The notes under the pieces: generated by a model
Database searches by the model: none
The model's input: only the letters and a program-made list of their open reading frames with translations
What the model was told of the DNA's origin: nothing
Shown: positions 20,106 through 28,075 of the stretch, piece by piece
Layout: every line of letters begins with the position of its first letter
Numbering within the stretch: position 1 is the stretch's first letter
Made by a program: the position numbers and the translations under genes
Source: Deltaproteobacteria bacterium
GTDB lineage: Bacteria; Desulfobacterota; DSM-4660; Desulfatiglandales; HGW-15
Assembly: GCA_020060215.1 (NCBI GenBank)
Contig: JAGVAP010000009.1
Coordinates: forward strand, 124,001-188,000
Reading direction: 5' to 3'
DNA: 64,000 bases

Positions 20106-21239
20106 TCACACCGGTACTTCCACCATAAACGCGCATCCCGTGTCCTGCCCCTTGCTTTCCACCCAGATTTTCCCTCCGTGCGCCTCCACCGCCATCTTGC
20201 AGAAGGTGAGGCCGAGCCCGCTGGTCCCTACGGTCACCCCCGCCTTCTTCATGCTGACCTGCTCGAACTTGTTGAAGATCCTGTCATGATACTCGGGTTC
20301 CAGCCCTGGCCCCGTGTCTGCCACCCGAATGCGCAACCGACCCTTTTCGGGCATCCTCTCCACGGATCCTTCGACCGTGCCTCCGGAGGGCGTATGCCGG
20401 AGGGCGTTGCTCAGGAGATTGGAGACCACTCTGCCGATCAGGTTTTGGTCGATCCTGACGGGCGGGACCGTCCCGTGGATATGGAACGAGAGATGGATCC
20501 CTTTGAGCGTCGCCCTTGGAGTGAACTGGTCTACGATCTCTTTGACCATCGGGGGTATTTCCGTCTTCTTCTTGTCCGGCTTCAGCTTCGCCTCTTCCAT
20601 CCGGTGAACGTCCAGGAGGCTCTGGATCTGCTGATTGAGATCATGGCACTGGCTGAGGCAGGTCTCGAGGAACTGGCCCTGCTTTTCGGAGAAGCCCTGT
20701 TTATCCATCAGGACCAACTGGATGGCGCCGGAAATGGCCATGAGGGGGTTGTTGAGGTCGTGGATGACCATGTGGGTCAGACCTTCCTTGGCCTTCTGCA
20801 GCTCCCGCAGCTGGGCATTCATTTCCGCAAGCTCCGAATAGCTTTTCCGGAGGTCATCGTGGTAGGTCTTGATCCTCAGCAGGGATTTTACCCTTAGAAA
20901 AAGCTCGGTCTGATCCACCGGCTTGCTGATGAAGTCATCCGCCCCCGCCTCCAGTGCGCGGATGCGATGTTCTCTCTCTCTCAGGGCCGTCACCATGACA
21001 ATCGGGATGATACGGGTCTTCTCGTCCCCCTTGATCCGCCTGCACACCTCGAACCCGTCGAGCCCCGGCATCATGACATCCAGCAGGACCAGATCCGGTT
21101 CATGGAGAGCCACCCGCTTCAGCGCTTCCTCACCGTTGGCGGCCTCCTGGATCTTGTATCTTTCCAAGGACAGCATGGCCTTGAGGAGTTTGATGTTCCG
21201 TTCTTCGTCGTCCACCACCAGTATGTTTGGGCTTTTCAT
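20106..21239 (-). CDS. Receiver-histidine kinase hybrid
   Basis: The N-terminal receiver has phospho-acceptor Asp54 (LVLLDVMMPG) and Lys106 (ISKPVD). A coiled linker is followed by a HisKA domain with His160 in HMVIHDLNNP and a HATPase domain (NLLSNALRH; DTGPGL; GTSGLGLTF). It has no membrane segment, so it is cytosolic, and probably receives phosphate from the upstream kinases of this cluster. I chose ATG 21239 because CAGGGGAGCGG precedes it; the frame extends to 21401 but would overlap the upstream kinase gene. Confidence 0.87.
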   Translation of the reverse strand: MKSPNILVVDDEERNIKLLKAMLSLERYKIQEAANGEEALKRVALHEPDLVLLDVMMPGLDGFEVCRRIKGDEKTRIIPIVMVTALREREHRIRALEAGADDFISKPVDQTELFLRVKSLLRIKTYHDDLRKSYSELAEMNAQLRELQKAKEGLTHMVIHDLNNPLMAISGAIQLVLMDKQGFSEKQGQFLETCLSQCHDLNQQIQSLLDVHRMEEAKLKPDKKKTEIPPMVKEIVDQFTPRATLKGIHLSFHIHGTVPPVRIDQNLIGRVVSNLLSNALRHTPSGGTVEGSVERMPEKGRLRIRVADTGPGLEPEYHDRIFNKFEQVSMKKAGVTVGTSGLGLTFCKMAVEAHGGKIWVESKGQDTGCAFMVEVPV

Positions 21240-21300
21240 AACCGCTCCCCTGTTTCTTTCAGCCTTGAGGTGAATCAGAGCCGGGTCCTTCGGCCCGGAG

Positions 21301-22779
21301 TCAAACGGCAGTCGTTTTCCCCCGCTTTGAAAAGGGAATAACGACACGGAACATGCTTCCTTTCCCTTCTCCTTCACTCTCCGCCCAGACCTTCCCCCCA
21401 TGCAGTTCCGTGAAGCTTCTGGTCAGCGCCAAACCAAGCCCCGAACCCTTGTACTTTCTGCTGGCGGAGCTTTCCACCTGCTCGAAAGGGTCGAAGATCT
21501 TTTCCAGGTACTTCCGATCGATGCCGATTCCCGTATCGGACACGGTGATCTCGATGCACTCGCCCCGCAAGCCTGTGAGACCTTCCTTCATCCGGGGCGA
21601 GGCAGAGTCCTGCACGTTCGCTGCGGCCTTCCGGAGGGCGGTGAGATGAACCGCTCCGCCTTCGGGCGTAAACTTTACAGCGTTGGAGAGGAGGTTCTGC
21701 ACCACCTGCCTGATCTTCCTTTCATCGGCAACGATCACCGCCGGCAGTTCCCCAAGATCCCAGGTCAGCCGGACCGCACCGCTCGTTGCGTCTTGCCGGG
21801 CCGCCAACAGAGTGTCTTCCAGCAGACGTTTCAGGTCCACCTCCGAGCGGTCCAGGCGAAGCCTCCCTTTTTCCATGTGGATCAGGTCCAGCATGGAGCT
21901 GATCAGGGAGAGAAGATGGTTGCCGCTCTGCAGGACATACTCCAGGTACTCCTTTTGCTGGTCGCTGATCCGGCCGGCGCGGTCATCCGTCAACAGTTGA
22001 GTGAACCCGATGATATGGTTCAGGGGGGTTCGCAGTTCATGGCTCATGTTGGCGAGGAACTCGCTCTTGGCGGCGCTGGCCGCCTCGGCCGCCCTCTTGG
22101 ACACGGCGAGCTTCTCCTTCTCCTGCATGAGTTCCTGCTGTTTCTGTTCCATCTTCTTGCGAAACATGGTCCGTACCGATTCATAGGAATAGGAGCAGCC
22201 GCAAAGCATGAGATACACCAGGCTGAACCTCCCGAGAAAGCTGCTGTCGAACGGTACAGGGGGAGGGGAAAGAGTGAAGTAGGCGACGATCAGCATGGAA
22301 ATGCCGAAAAGGGTCAGAGAGAAGAGAAGCCCTTCCTTCTTTCCCAGCAGGAAGAAGCAGGTGACGGGATAGACGTACAGCCAGAGGGCTTCATGACCAT
22401 GGGGTGGGGAGATGAAGAAGACATAGGCCAGCATGAGGCCGCCGAGCACGAGATTCGCCCTGAAGACGTTTTTCGCTTCCCTGATGGAGCGCAGCTGGAA
22501 GGGGGCCATGGCCATGCTGACCCCCAGGGGCAGGATGACCAGCCCTGACGTGAAAACGCCTGCGGTCAGATGATAGATGGAGAAACCGAATAGCGCCGGG
22601 ACGCTGATGAATGCCACGAGGAGGGCCATGAGCCTTCGGCTGCGTTCTTCGAGGTCGAGCCTGTTGAACCCCATGGACAAGCTGATCCTCTCCAGGACCC
22701 CTTGGGGAGGCCTCTCCTGGCTCTTCCTGCGCCCCTCTTCCTGTCTCGGCGCGGCGGGGAGGGTATCCGACGATGCCAT
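21301..22779 (-). CDS. Membrane sensor histidine kinase, cassette II second kinase
   Basis: A 492-residue kinase with about six membrane helices in residues 50-205, then a coiled coil and HisKA with His247 ([14 protein letters not shown]). The HATPase domain has [15 protein letters not shown] and GSGLGLALT. No periplasmic sensor domain is present; sensing may be in the membrane part. The N-terminal segment ([35 protein letters not shown]) is closely matched by the kinase at 26174-27661, showing a duplication. It starts one base after the receiver gene stop codon. Confidence 0.9.
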   Translation of the reverse strand: MASSDTLPAAPRQEEGRRKSQERPPQGVLERISLSMGFNRLDLEERSRRLMALLVAFISVPALFGFSIYHLTAGVFTSGLVILPLGVSMAMAPFQLRSIREAKNVFRANLVLGGLMLAYVFFISPPHGHEALWLYVYPVTCFFLLGKKEGLLFSLTLFGISMLIVAYFTLSPPPVPFDSSFLGRFSLVYLMLCGCSYSYESVRTMFRKKMEQKQQELMQEKEKLAVSKRAAEAASAAKSEFLANMSHELRTPLNHIIGFTQLLTDDRAGRISDQQKEYLEYVLQSGNHLLSLISSMLDLIHMEKGRLRLDRSEVDLKRLLEDTLLAARQDATSGAVRLTWDLGELPAVIVADERKIRQVVQNLLSNAVKFTPEGGAVHLTALRKAAANVQDSASPRMKEGLTGLRGECIEITVSDTGIGIDRKYLEKIFDPFEQVESSASRKYKGSGLGLALTRSFTELHGGKVWAESEGEGKGSMFRVVIPFSKRGKTTAV

Positions 22780-22780
22780 C

Positions 22781-23179
22781 TCAATCGCTCTCGGCGCTCT
22801 TCATCCTCTTCCCTGCGAGAAAAGCCTCAATGGAGGTGGTGAAGTTTCTCGTGTCGATCGGCTTGGGAATGTATCCCGTGCATCCTGCAGCAAGGGCCTT
22901 CTCTTCGTCCCCCTGCATGGCGTAAGAGGTCAACGCTACAACCGGTATGTCTTTGAGTCTTTCATCCTTCTTGATCAGGCGGGTTGCAGCGAGCCCGTCC
23001 ATCCCCGGCAACTGGATGTCCATCAGGATCAGGTCCGGCCGCTCCTGCTGGGCCAGCTGAAGACCCGTTTCCGCATTGCCCGCCTTGATGACGTCAAATG
23101 GGCTGACGCTCAGGAGCGCGACCACCAGCTTCATGTTCAGCTCGTTGTCTTCGATCACCAGTATTTTCTTGCGGTCCAT
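22781..23179 (-). CDS. CheY-like receiver protein, cassette II
   Basis: A stand-alone receiver domain of 132 residues with Asp54 (LILMDIQLPG), Thr in VALTSYAMQ and Lys in YIPKPID. It closely resembles the receiver encoded at 27668-28075 over the whole length, including GDEEKALAAGCTGYIPKPID. No output domain is present. It sits between two kinases and may shuttle phosphate between them, as DivK-type proteins do; this is inferred. Confidence 0.9.
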   Translation of the reverse strand: MDRKKILVIEDNELNMKLVVALLSVSPFDVIKAGNAETGLQLAQQERPDLILMDIQLPGMDGLAATRLIKKDERLKDIPVVALTSYAMQGDEEKALAAGCTGYIPKPIDTRNFTTSIEAFLAGKRMKSAESD

Positions 23180-23185
23180 GTTACA

Positions 23186-25111
23186 TCACCTTCTTTCGGC
23201 CAACTGCATTTGCGTTAGAAACGGAACGGCAAAAACGAACCTGCTTCCCTTCCCTTCGCCTCCGCTCTCCGCCCAGATCTTCCCGCCATGGAGCTCCACG
23301 AATTTTCTGGTCAGGGAGAGCCCCAGTCCTGTGCCCCTGTATTGGCGGCTTGCAGAGGAGTCCGCCTGTTCGAAGGGGTCGAAAATCCTCTCCAGGTCCT
23401 CCGCAGCGATGCCGATGCCCGTATCCGAAACCATGAAGGCCACCAGATCTCCGCTCTTCGAGCCCCACTCGGTCATCCTTTCGGGGATGGGGAATTCCGT
23501 TCCCCCGGTTCTCCTCAGGCATCCATGGCCGGCGGAGAGCTGGAAAGCGCTGACATGGACGGCGCCTCGATCCGGGGTGAACTTCACCGCGTTGGAAAGC
23601 AGGTTATACATGACCTGCTTCAGTTTTCTCTCGTCGGCGACGATCGTCTCGGGCGCCTCGGCGTCGGAAACGGTGAAGCAAATGCCGTGCTTCATCGCCC
23701 TTTCCTTCACCATGACCAGCGATTTCTCCAGGAGAGATCTGAGGTTCACCTCCGAGAGCTCGATATGTAGCTTCCCGGCTTCCACCTTCGAGAGATCCAG
23801 GATGTCATTGATCAGAGAGAGCAGGTGCTGACTGCTCGCCAGCACGTCCCGGAGGTACTCTTCCTGGGACGGGTTCAAGTCGCCCACCCTCCTGTCCACG
23901 ATCAGCTCGGTAAAGCCGATGATATGATTGAGGGGGGTTCTCAGTTCGTGGCTCATGTTGGCGAGGAATTCGCTCTTGGCCTTGCTCGCCGATTCCGAGG
24001 CGGCCTGCGCCATCCTGAGTTCCCGGTGCGCCTTTTCCAGCCGGTCCATCATGCGATTGAAATCCATGCACATGGTGTCCAACTCATCGACCGTCCGGCC
24101 ACTCGGGTTCTCAAGCCGGACGTCCACCCTCGTTCGGAGATCCGCCTCCTCCTTTCCCACTCTTCGGAGCGCAAGCACGAGTGTGTTGATCTTCTCGAAC
24201 ACCCTGCGCCTCAGCGTCCAGAGGAAGACCAGACAAATGATGCCCGAGATCAGGAAGGGGATGAGGTTGTTCACCATCGTAATCCTCTGATGATGGCGGA
24301 AAGGGAGCGCATCGAGCGCTACGGCGAACGAGCCGACCGCTTCGCCGGAGGGGTCCAGGAGGTCCACGCTGGAGATGACATACGGCTGTCCATTGATGTG
24401 GATGAGACCGTTCCGGGGTGCTGGAAGAGGTTCGCCGGCAAGGGTGGTCAAGATGGGGGTGTTCGAACGGTCATAGAAGATGACTTCGGCGTTGGCGACC
24501 TTCGAGATCTTTCTTGCCAGTTCCATGTTGCCGTTGATGAGTTTCACGAGGACGACGTAGGCGTACACGTCACCGGTATCATGTTTGATGTGGATCACCG
24601 ATTGGAAGGCCAGGGCGGGCCGTCCCCTTTGCACCTCGACGGATCCTTGTCTTTCCAGTTGGACCACCTCCGGCGGAATCCTCTCGATCCCCACCCTCTC
24701 CAGGCCGTTCTGCAGGAGGGGGGAATAGACCTCTTGACCTCCTTTCTGCACGACACCGCCGCTCGAGGCCAGGATCCTGCGATCCTCATCATAGAGGAGA
24801 GCAAAATCGAGATTATGCAATCGAGTGATGGTGTTGAGCATGATGGAAACGGGGGCTATCTTGTCGTAATCCAGGAAGTCTGCATACTTCTGTCCCTGTT
24901 CCCTGACGGATTCGGAGATGATGGCCAACCTCTCCAGTTGGTTGTCCCGAATGGAGCCGGATACCCGCATTCGGTGTTCGACCTCGCTGGAGATGTTTTC
25001 TTCAACATTCCGGTACTCATGATAGGTCGAAAAGACCCCGTTCCCGACGATCGCCGCCAGCAGCAGGATGCTCAGGAAGACGATTCTTCGTCGGATCATC
25101 CTGCCCGGCAT
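23186..25111 (-). CDS. Membrane sensor histidine kinase with periplasmic Cache-like domain, cassette II first kinase
   Basis: A transmembrane helix near the start (RRRIVFLSILLLAAIVGNGV), a large periplasmic sensor of about 240 residues, a second helix (LIPFLISGIICLVFLW), a HAMP-like linker, HisKA with His388, and a HATPase domain ([24 protein letters not shown]). The sensor resembles Cache/PAS-like extracellular ligand domains; its ligand is unknown. The kinase core closely matches the one at 28072-30156 while the sensors differ. The start at 25111 (MPGRMIRRR) fits a signal-anchor; the frame extends to 25153. Confidence 0.88.
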   Translation of the reverse strand: MPGRMIRRRIVFLSILLLAAIVGNGVFSTYHEYRNVEENISSEVEHRMRVSGSIRDNQLERLAIISESVREQGQKYADFLDYDKIAPVSIMLNTITRLHNLDFALLYDEDRRILASSGGVVQKGGQEVYSPLLQNGLERVGIERIPPEVVQLERQGSVEVQRGRPALAFQSVIHIKHDTGDVYAYVVLVKLINGNMELARKISKVANAEVIFYDRSNTPILTTLAGEPLPAPRNGLIHINGQPYVISSVDLLDPSGEAVGSFAVALDALPFRHHQRITMVNNLIPFLISGIICLVFLWTLRRRVFEKINTLVLALRRVGKEEADLRTRVDVRLENPSGRTVDELDTMCMDFNRMMDRLEKAHRELRMAQAASESASKAKSEFLANMSHELRTPLNHIIGFTELIVDRRVGDLNPSQEEYLRDVLASSQHLLSLINDILDLSKVEAGKLHIELSEVNLRSLLEKSLVMVKERAMKHGICFTVSDAEAPETIVADERKLKQVMYNLLSNAVKFTPDRGAVHVSAFQLSAGHGCLRRTGGTEFPIPERMTEWGSKSGDLVAFMVSDTGIGIAAEDLERIFDPFEQADSSASRQYRGTGLGLSLTRKFVELHGGKIWAESGGEGKGSRFVFAVPFLTQMQLAERR

Positions 25112-25246
25112 GAGGGTGTCGCCCGTATGCTCCAGCGTTGCACTTCTTCTCAACTTGCGTTGCCTGTATGCTTGAGACGGTTTTTTTCCGAGCAGATGCT
25201 CGATACCCGATGCCGTTGCCGAGCCTCTGGCGAGAGTGGAACCGGT

Positions 25247-26014
25247 TCACCTGCCGCCCAGGGGCGACAGAGTGGACGTGACCGCTCTTTCTTCCACCGG
25301 GAAGCCTTCCACCTTCCACCTCTCTATACCCCCTTTGAGCACCCCTTGCACCTGATACCCCTTGTCGATGAGAAATTTCCCGGCGGAAGGGGATTGCTTC
25401 ATCGCCCAGTCCGTGATGATGATCTTGCGGTCCCTGGGGATCTCGGTGCAGCGGTCTGCCAGGTGCACCAGAGGACAGTGAAAGGATCCCCGGATAAACG
25501 AATTCTCATGACTGAAGTCCAGCGGGCGAACGTCCAGGACATAGATGGACCGGTCCTTCACTGCGTTGCTCACCTCTGTCGGGGAAAACTTCTCGACCGG
25601 TATCTCCTGCCATTTTTTGTTCTCGGTCATGGGGTAGTTGAACTGGTGCCATTCCGGTATGCCGCCGATGAATGCATAAACGCTGGTGTAGCCCCTTTTC
25701 ACCGCAACACTTGCGGCCCTGGCGGCGTAGGGTCACCTGTAGCCCATGCAGTAGAAGATGAGCGGGGTCTCCTTGTCCTTGGGCAGCCTGTCGGTCTCCT
25801 GCATTTCCGTGATCGGGATATTGATGGAACCGCTGATGTGCTGCATTTCATATTCGATTCTGCTGAGCACGTGGATCGCGACCGTCTTCCCGCCCTCGAG
25901 CATATCCTTGACCTCTGGCGCAGTCACCTTTTTCCACTTCTCCTCCTGGGCCTCGACCGGAGCCGCTGCCGCAAGGGCAGCGATGATCGCGGCCGTGCAG
26001 ATCCATCTGTTCAT
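25247..26014 (-). CDS. Tandem rhodanese-domain periplasmic protein with probable selenocysteine (in-frame TGA)
   Basis: The frame from ATG 26014 (RBS AAGGAG) encodes a signal peptide (MNRWICTAAIIAALAAAAPV) and a first rhodanese domain reading FYCMGYR, then TGA at 25733-25735. It continues in the same frame for 161 codons (PYAARAASVAVKRGYTSV ... GGIPEW, then a second rhodanese domain ending GGIERW). The TGA falls at residue 94, where rhodaneses with a YCxGxxC loop have their second cysteine. A hairpin fitting the bacterial SECIS pattern begins 16 bases after it. I therefore read it as one 255-residue selenoprotein rather than two genes. The second domain lacks a cysteine in its loop (TDWAMKQSPSAG) and is probably inactive. 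It lies between two kinase cassettes. Confidence 0.75.
25700..25735 (-). promoter_or_regulatory. Bacterial SECIS-like hairpin at the in-frame TGA
   Basis: Reading the minus strand, TGA (25735-25733) is followed after 16 bases by CCGCAA (25716-25711), loop GTG (25710-25708) and TTGCGG (25707-25702). That is a perfect 6-bp stem, extendable by one G-U pair. The apical loop begins with G and starts 23 bases after the UGA. Both features satisfy the published bacterial SECIS rules (loop 16-37 bases from UGA, G among the first two loop bases). Confidence 0.7.
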
Positions 26015-26031
26015 CGCGTTTTCTCCTTCAA

Positions 26032-26155
26032 ACTTCGTCAAGGTAGAGGTTTCAGGTTTCAGTGTTCAGGTGTCAGGAAACCGATGGACTACCGGGCTGA
26101 CACCCGAAACCTGACACCTGACACCCTGTAAGAGTCTCCTCCTCGATCAGTCGAT
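26032..26155 (-). repeat. Dispersed repeat, family A copy
   Basis: A minus-orientation copy containing TTTCAGTGTTCAGGTGTCAGG, then GGGCTGACACCCGAAACCTG, and ACTTCGTCAAGG at its upstream edge. It occupies the region between the kinase gene that ends at 26174 and the rhodanese start, and includes the likely promoter region of the rhodanese gene. Confidence 0.75.
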
Positions 26156-26173
26156 TTCTGCCCTCTGGTCTCC

Positions 26174-27661
26174 TCATTCGATGTCCGATGTTGGATGTTG
26201 GATGTTCGATGTTCGTCCTGGTCTACCGTCCTTCTGTTCTTCTTCCGGAATCGGTATGACGACCGTAAATGTACTGCCTCTTCCTTCTCCCTCACTCTCG
26301 GCCCATACCTTTCCCCCATGGAGTTCCACCAGGCTTCGGGTCAGGGGAAGACCAAGACCGGTGCCGCTATTTCTCCTGGCGGCCGACTTCTCCAACTGCT
26401 CAAACGGCCCAAAGATTCTCTCCAGGTTGCCGGGTCCGATCCCGATCCCGCCGTCCTGAACGGCAATGACCAGGGCCTTCGGCTGGTCTTCCGGAGAACA
26501 CTCTCTCGCCGTCAGGTGGACCCTCCCTCCACGGGGTGTAAACTTCACCGCGTTGGAGAGAAGATTTTGCATCACCTGCATGAGTTTCTTTTCATCGACA
26601 CGGACCACCTCCGGCATCCCGGCCGTATCCAGGGTGAGGCGAATGGCCTTGTTCAGCGCATCCTCCCGGACCGAGTCCATGCTGGTCTCGAGAAAGGCGT
26701 TCAGGTTCACCTCCGAGATGTTCAGCCTGCGTCTCCCTGACTCCATCTCCGTGAGATCCAGGATGTCGCTGATGAGCGAGAGGAGGTGTTTTCCGCTCTT
26801 CAGGACATGGTCCAGGTATTCCTTCTGTTGTTCGTTGATCTCACCGAACCTGGGGTCCGTGAGCAGCTGGGTGAACCCGATAATGTGATTCAGAGGCGTC
26901 CTCAATTCATGGCTCATGTTGGCAAGAAACTCGCTCTTGGCTGCGCTGGCCGTCTCGGCCGCCTGTTTGGCCCTGGCCAGCTTCTCCTTTTCCTCGACGA
27001 GTTCCCTCTGCTTTCGCTCCATCTTCTGCCGGAAGAGGGTTCGGACCGACTCGTAGGAGTAGGCGCATCCGCACAGGAGCAGATAGACCAGGGTGAACCT
27101 CGTCACGAAACCGCGGTCGAACCGCAGAATCCCAAGCAGGGGGTCGGAGATCGCGAACACGAGCAACATGGAGATCCCGAGGAGCAGCGAACCGATCAGT
27201 CCTTCCCGCTTACCGAGCTGAAAAAAACAGGGCACCGGATACAGAAAAAACCACAAGGCCTGGTGCCCATGGGGTGCGGCGATGTAGAAAAGGTGCAGGA
27301 ACATCAATCCCGCCAGCAGGAGATTGATGCGGTAAAGGTTCGAAGCATCCTTCACAAACCGCAGCTGAAGGGGAAGAAAACTGAAACTGATGGCCACGGG
27401 CAGCACGATCAGGGCCGTTGTGAAAAGCCCTTTCCCCGTGTAGTACAGACAGGCGCCGAGGAGTGCAGGCGTGATGATCATCACCACCAGAACTGCGACC
27501 AGACGTCTGCTTCTCTCTTCGAGGTCGAGCTTCGCGAACCCCATCGCGGTGCCGATCCGGTCCAGAATCCCGTCCGGATACCGGCCCAGCAGAAGAACCG
27601 GTGGGGGGGAGAAGGGGGGGCTGCTCTGCATGGGTTCCCCGGCTGTGGGAGATGGATTCAT
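26174..27661 (-). CDS. Membrane sensor histidine kinase, cassette I second kinase
   Basis: A 495-residue paralogue of the kinase at 21301: six membrane helices in about residues 50-205, HisKA with His251 ([14 protein letters not shown]), and HATPase ([15 protein letters not shown] in place of [15 protein letters not shown]). The change of the usual Asp in the D-x-G-x-G motif (reading QDGGIGIG) is mild. The last 13 residues ([13 protein letters not shown]) are encoded by a dispersed repeat (ACATCCAACATCC), so the original C-terminus was probably shorter. It starts 6 bases after the receiver gene. Confidence 0.9.
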   Translation of the reverse strand: MNPSPTAGEPMQSSPPFSPPPVLLLGRYPDGILDRIGTAMGFAKLDLEERSRRLVAVLVVMIITPALLGACLYYTGKGLFTTALIVLPVAISFSFLPLQLRFVKDASNLYRINLLLAGLMFLHLFYIAAPHGHQALWFFLYPVPCFFQLGKREGLIGSLLLGISMLLVFAISDPLLGILRFDRGFVTRFTLVYLLLCGCAYSYESVRTLFRQKMERKQRELVEEKEKLARAKQAAETASAAKSEFLANMSHELRTPLNHIIGFTQLLTDPRFGEINEQQKEYLDHVLKSGKHLLSLISDILDLTEMESGRRRLNISEVNLNAFLETSMDSVREDALNKAIRLTLDTAGMPEVVRVDEKKLMQVMQNLLSNAVKFTPRGGRVHLTARECSPEDQPKALVIAVQDGGIGIGPGNLERIFGPFEQLEKSAARRNSGTGLGLPLTRSLVELHGGKVWAESEGEGRGSTFTVVIPIPEEEQKDGRPGRTSNIQHPTSDIE

Positions 27662-27667
27662 GATCCC

Positions 27668-28075
27668 CTATTCGGCGCTTTCGGTGCTCCCTTCCACAGG
27701 ACCGCCGCGGAGGAATCCCTCGACGAAGTCGATGAATTTCCGCGTATCGATCGGCTTGGGTATGTAGCCCGTGCAGCCTGCGGCGATCGCCTTTTCCTCG
27801 TCTCCCTGCATGGCATACGAGGTCAATGCAATGACGGGTATGTGCTTCAGGGTTTCGTCGTTTCGGATGAAGCGTGTAGCGGTGAGACCGTCCATTCCCG
27901 GTAGCTGGATGTCCATCAGGATGAGATCGGGGATCTCCCCGCGAGCCATTTGGAGGCCCGTCTCCGCATTGGGGGCCTTGAGTACCTGAAAGTGGCTGAT
28001 GCTCAGCAGCGCAGCAACCAATTTCATGTTCAGCTCGTTGTCCTCGATGACAAGTACCCTTTTGCCTTCCATCAT
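27668..28075 (-). CDS. CheY-like receiver protein, cassette I
   Basis: A 135-residue receiver with Asp55 (LILMDIQLPG), Thr in IALTSYAMQ and Lys in YIPKPID, nearly the same as the receiver at 22781-23179. Its start overlaps the upstream kinase stop by four bases (ATGA). It has no output domain and sits between two kinases, so phosphate transfer between them is likely. Confidence 0.9.
   Translation of the reverse strand: MMEGKRVLVIEDNELNMKLVAALLSISHFQVLKAPNAETGLQMARGEIPDLILMDIQLPGMDGLTATRFIRNDETLKHIPVIALTSYAMQGDEEKAIAAGCTGYIPKPIDTRKFIDFVEGFLRGGPVEGSTESAE

Noticed and set aside
25247..26041. Rhodanese genes as two separate genes or a pseudogene
   Set aside because: The two parts are in one frame, join within a single domain, and the TGA stands at a conserved Cys position with a SECIS-like hairpin; a selenoprotein explains all three.
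23825..26131. 768-codon plus-strand frame
   Set aside because: Antisense to the sensor kinase and rhodanese genes; high GC keeps the frame open.
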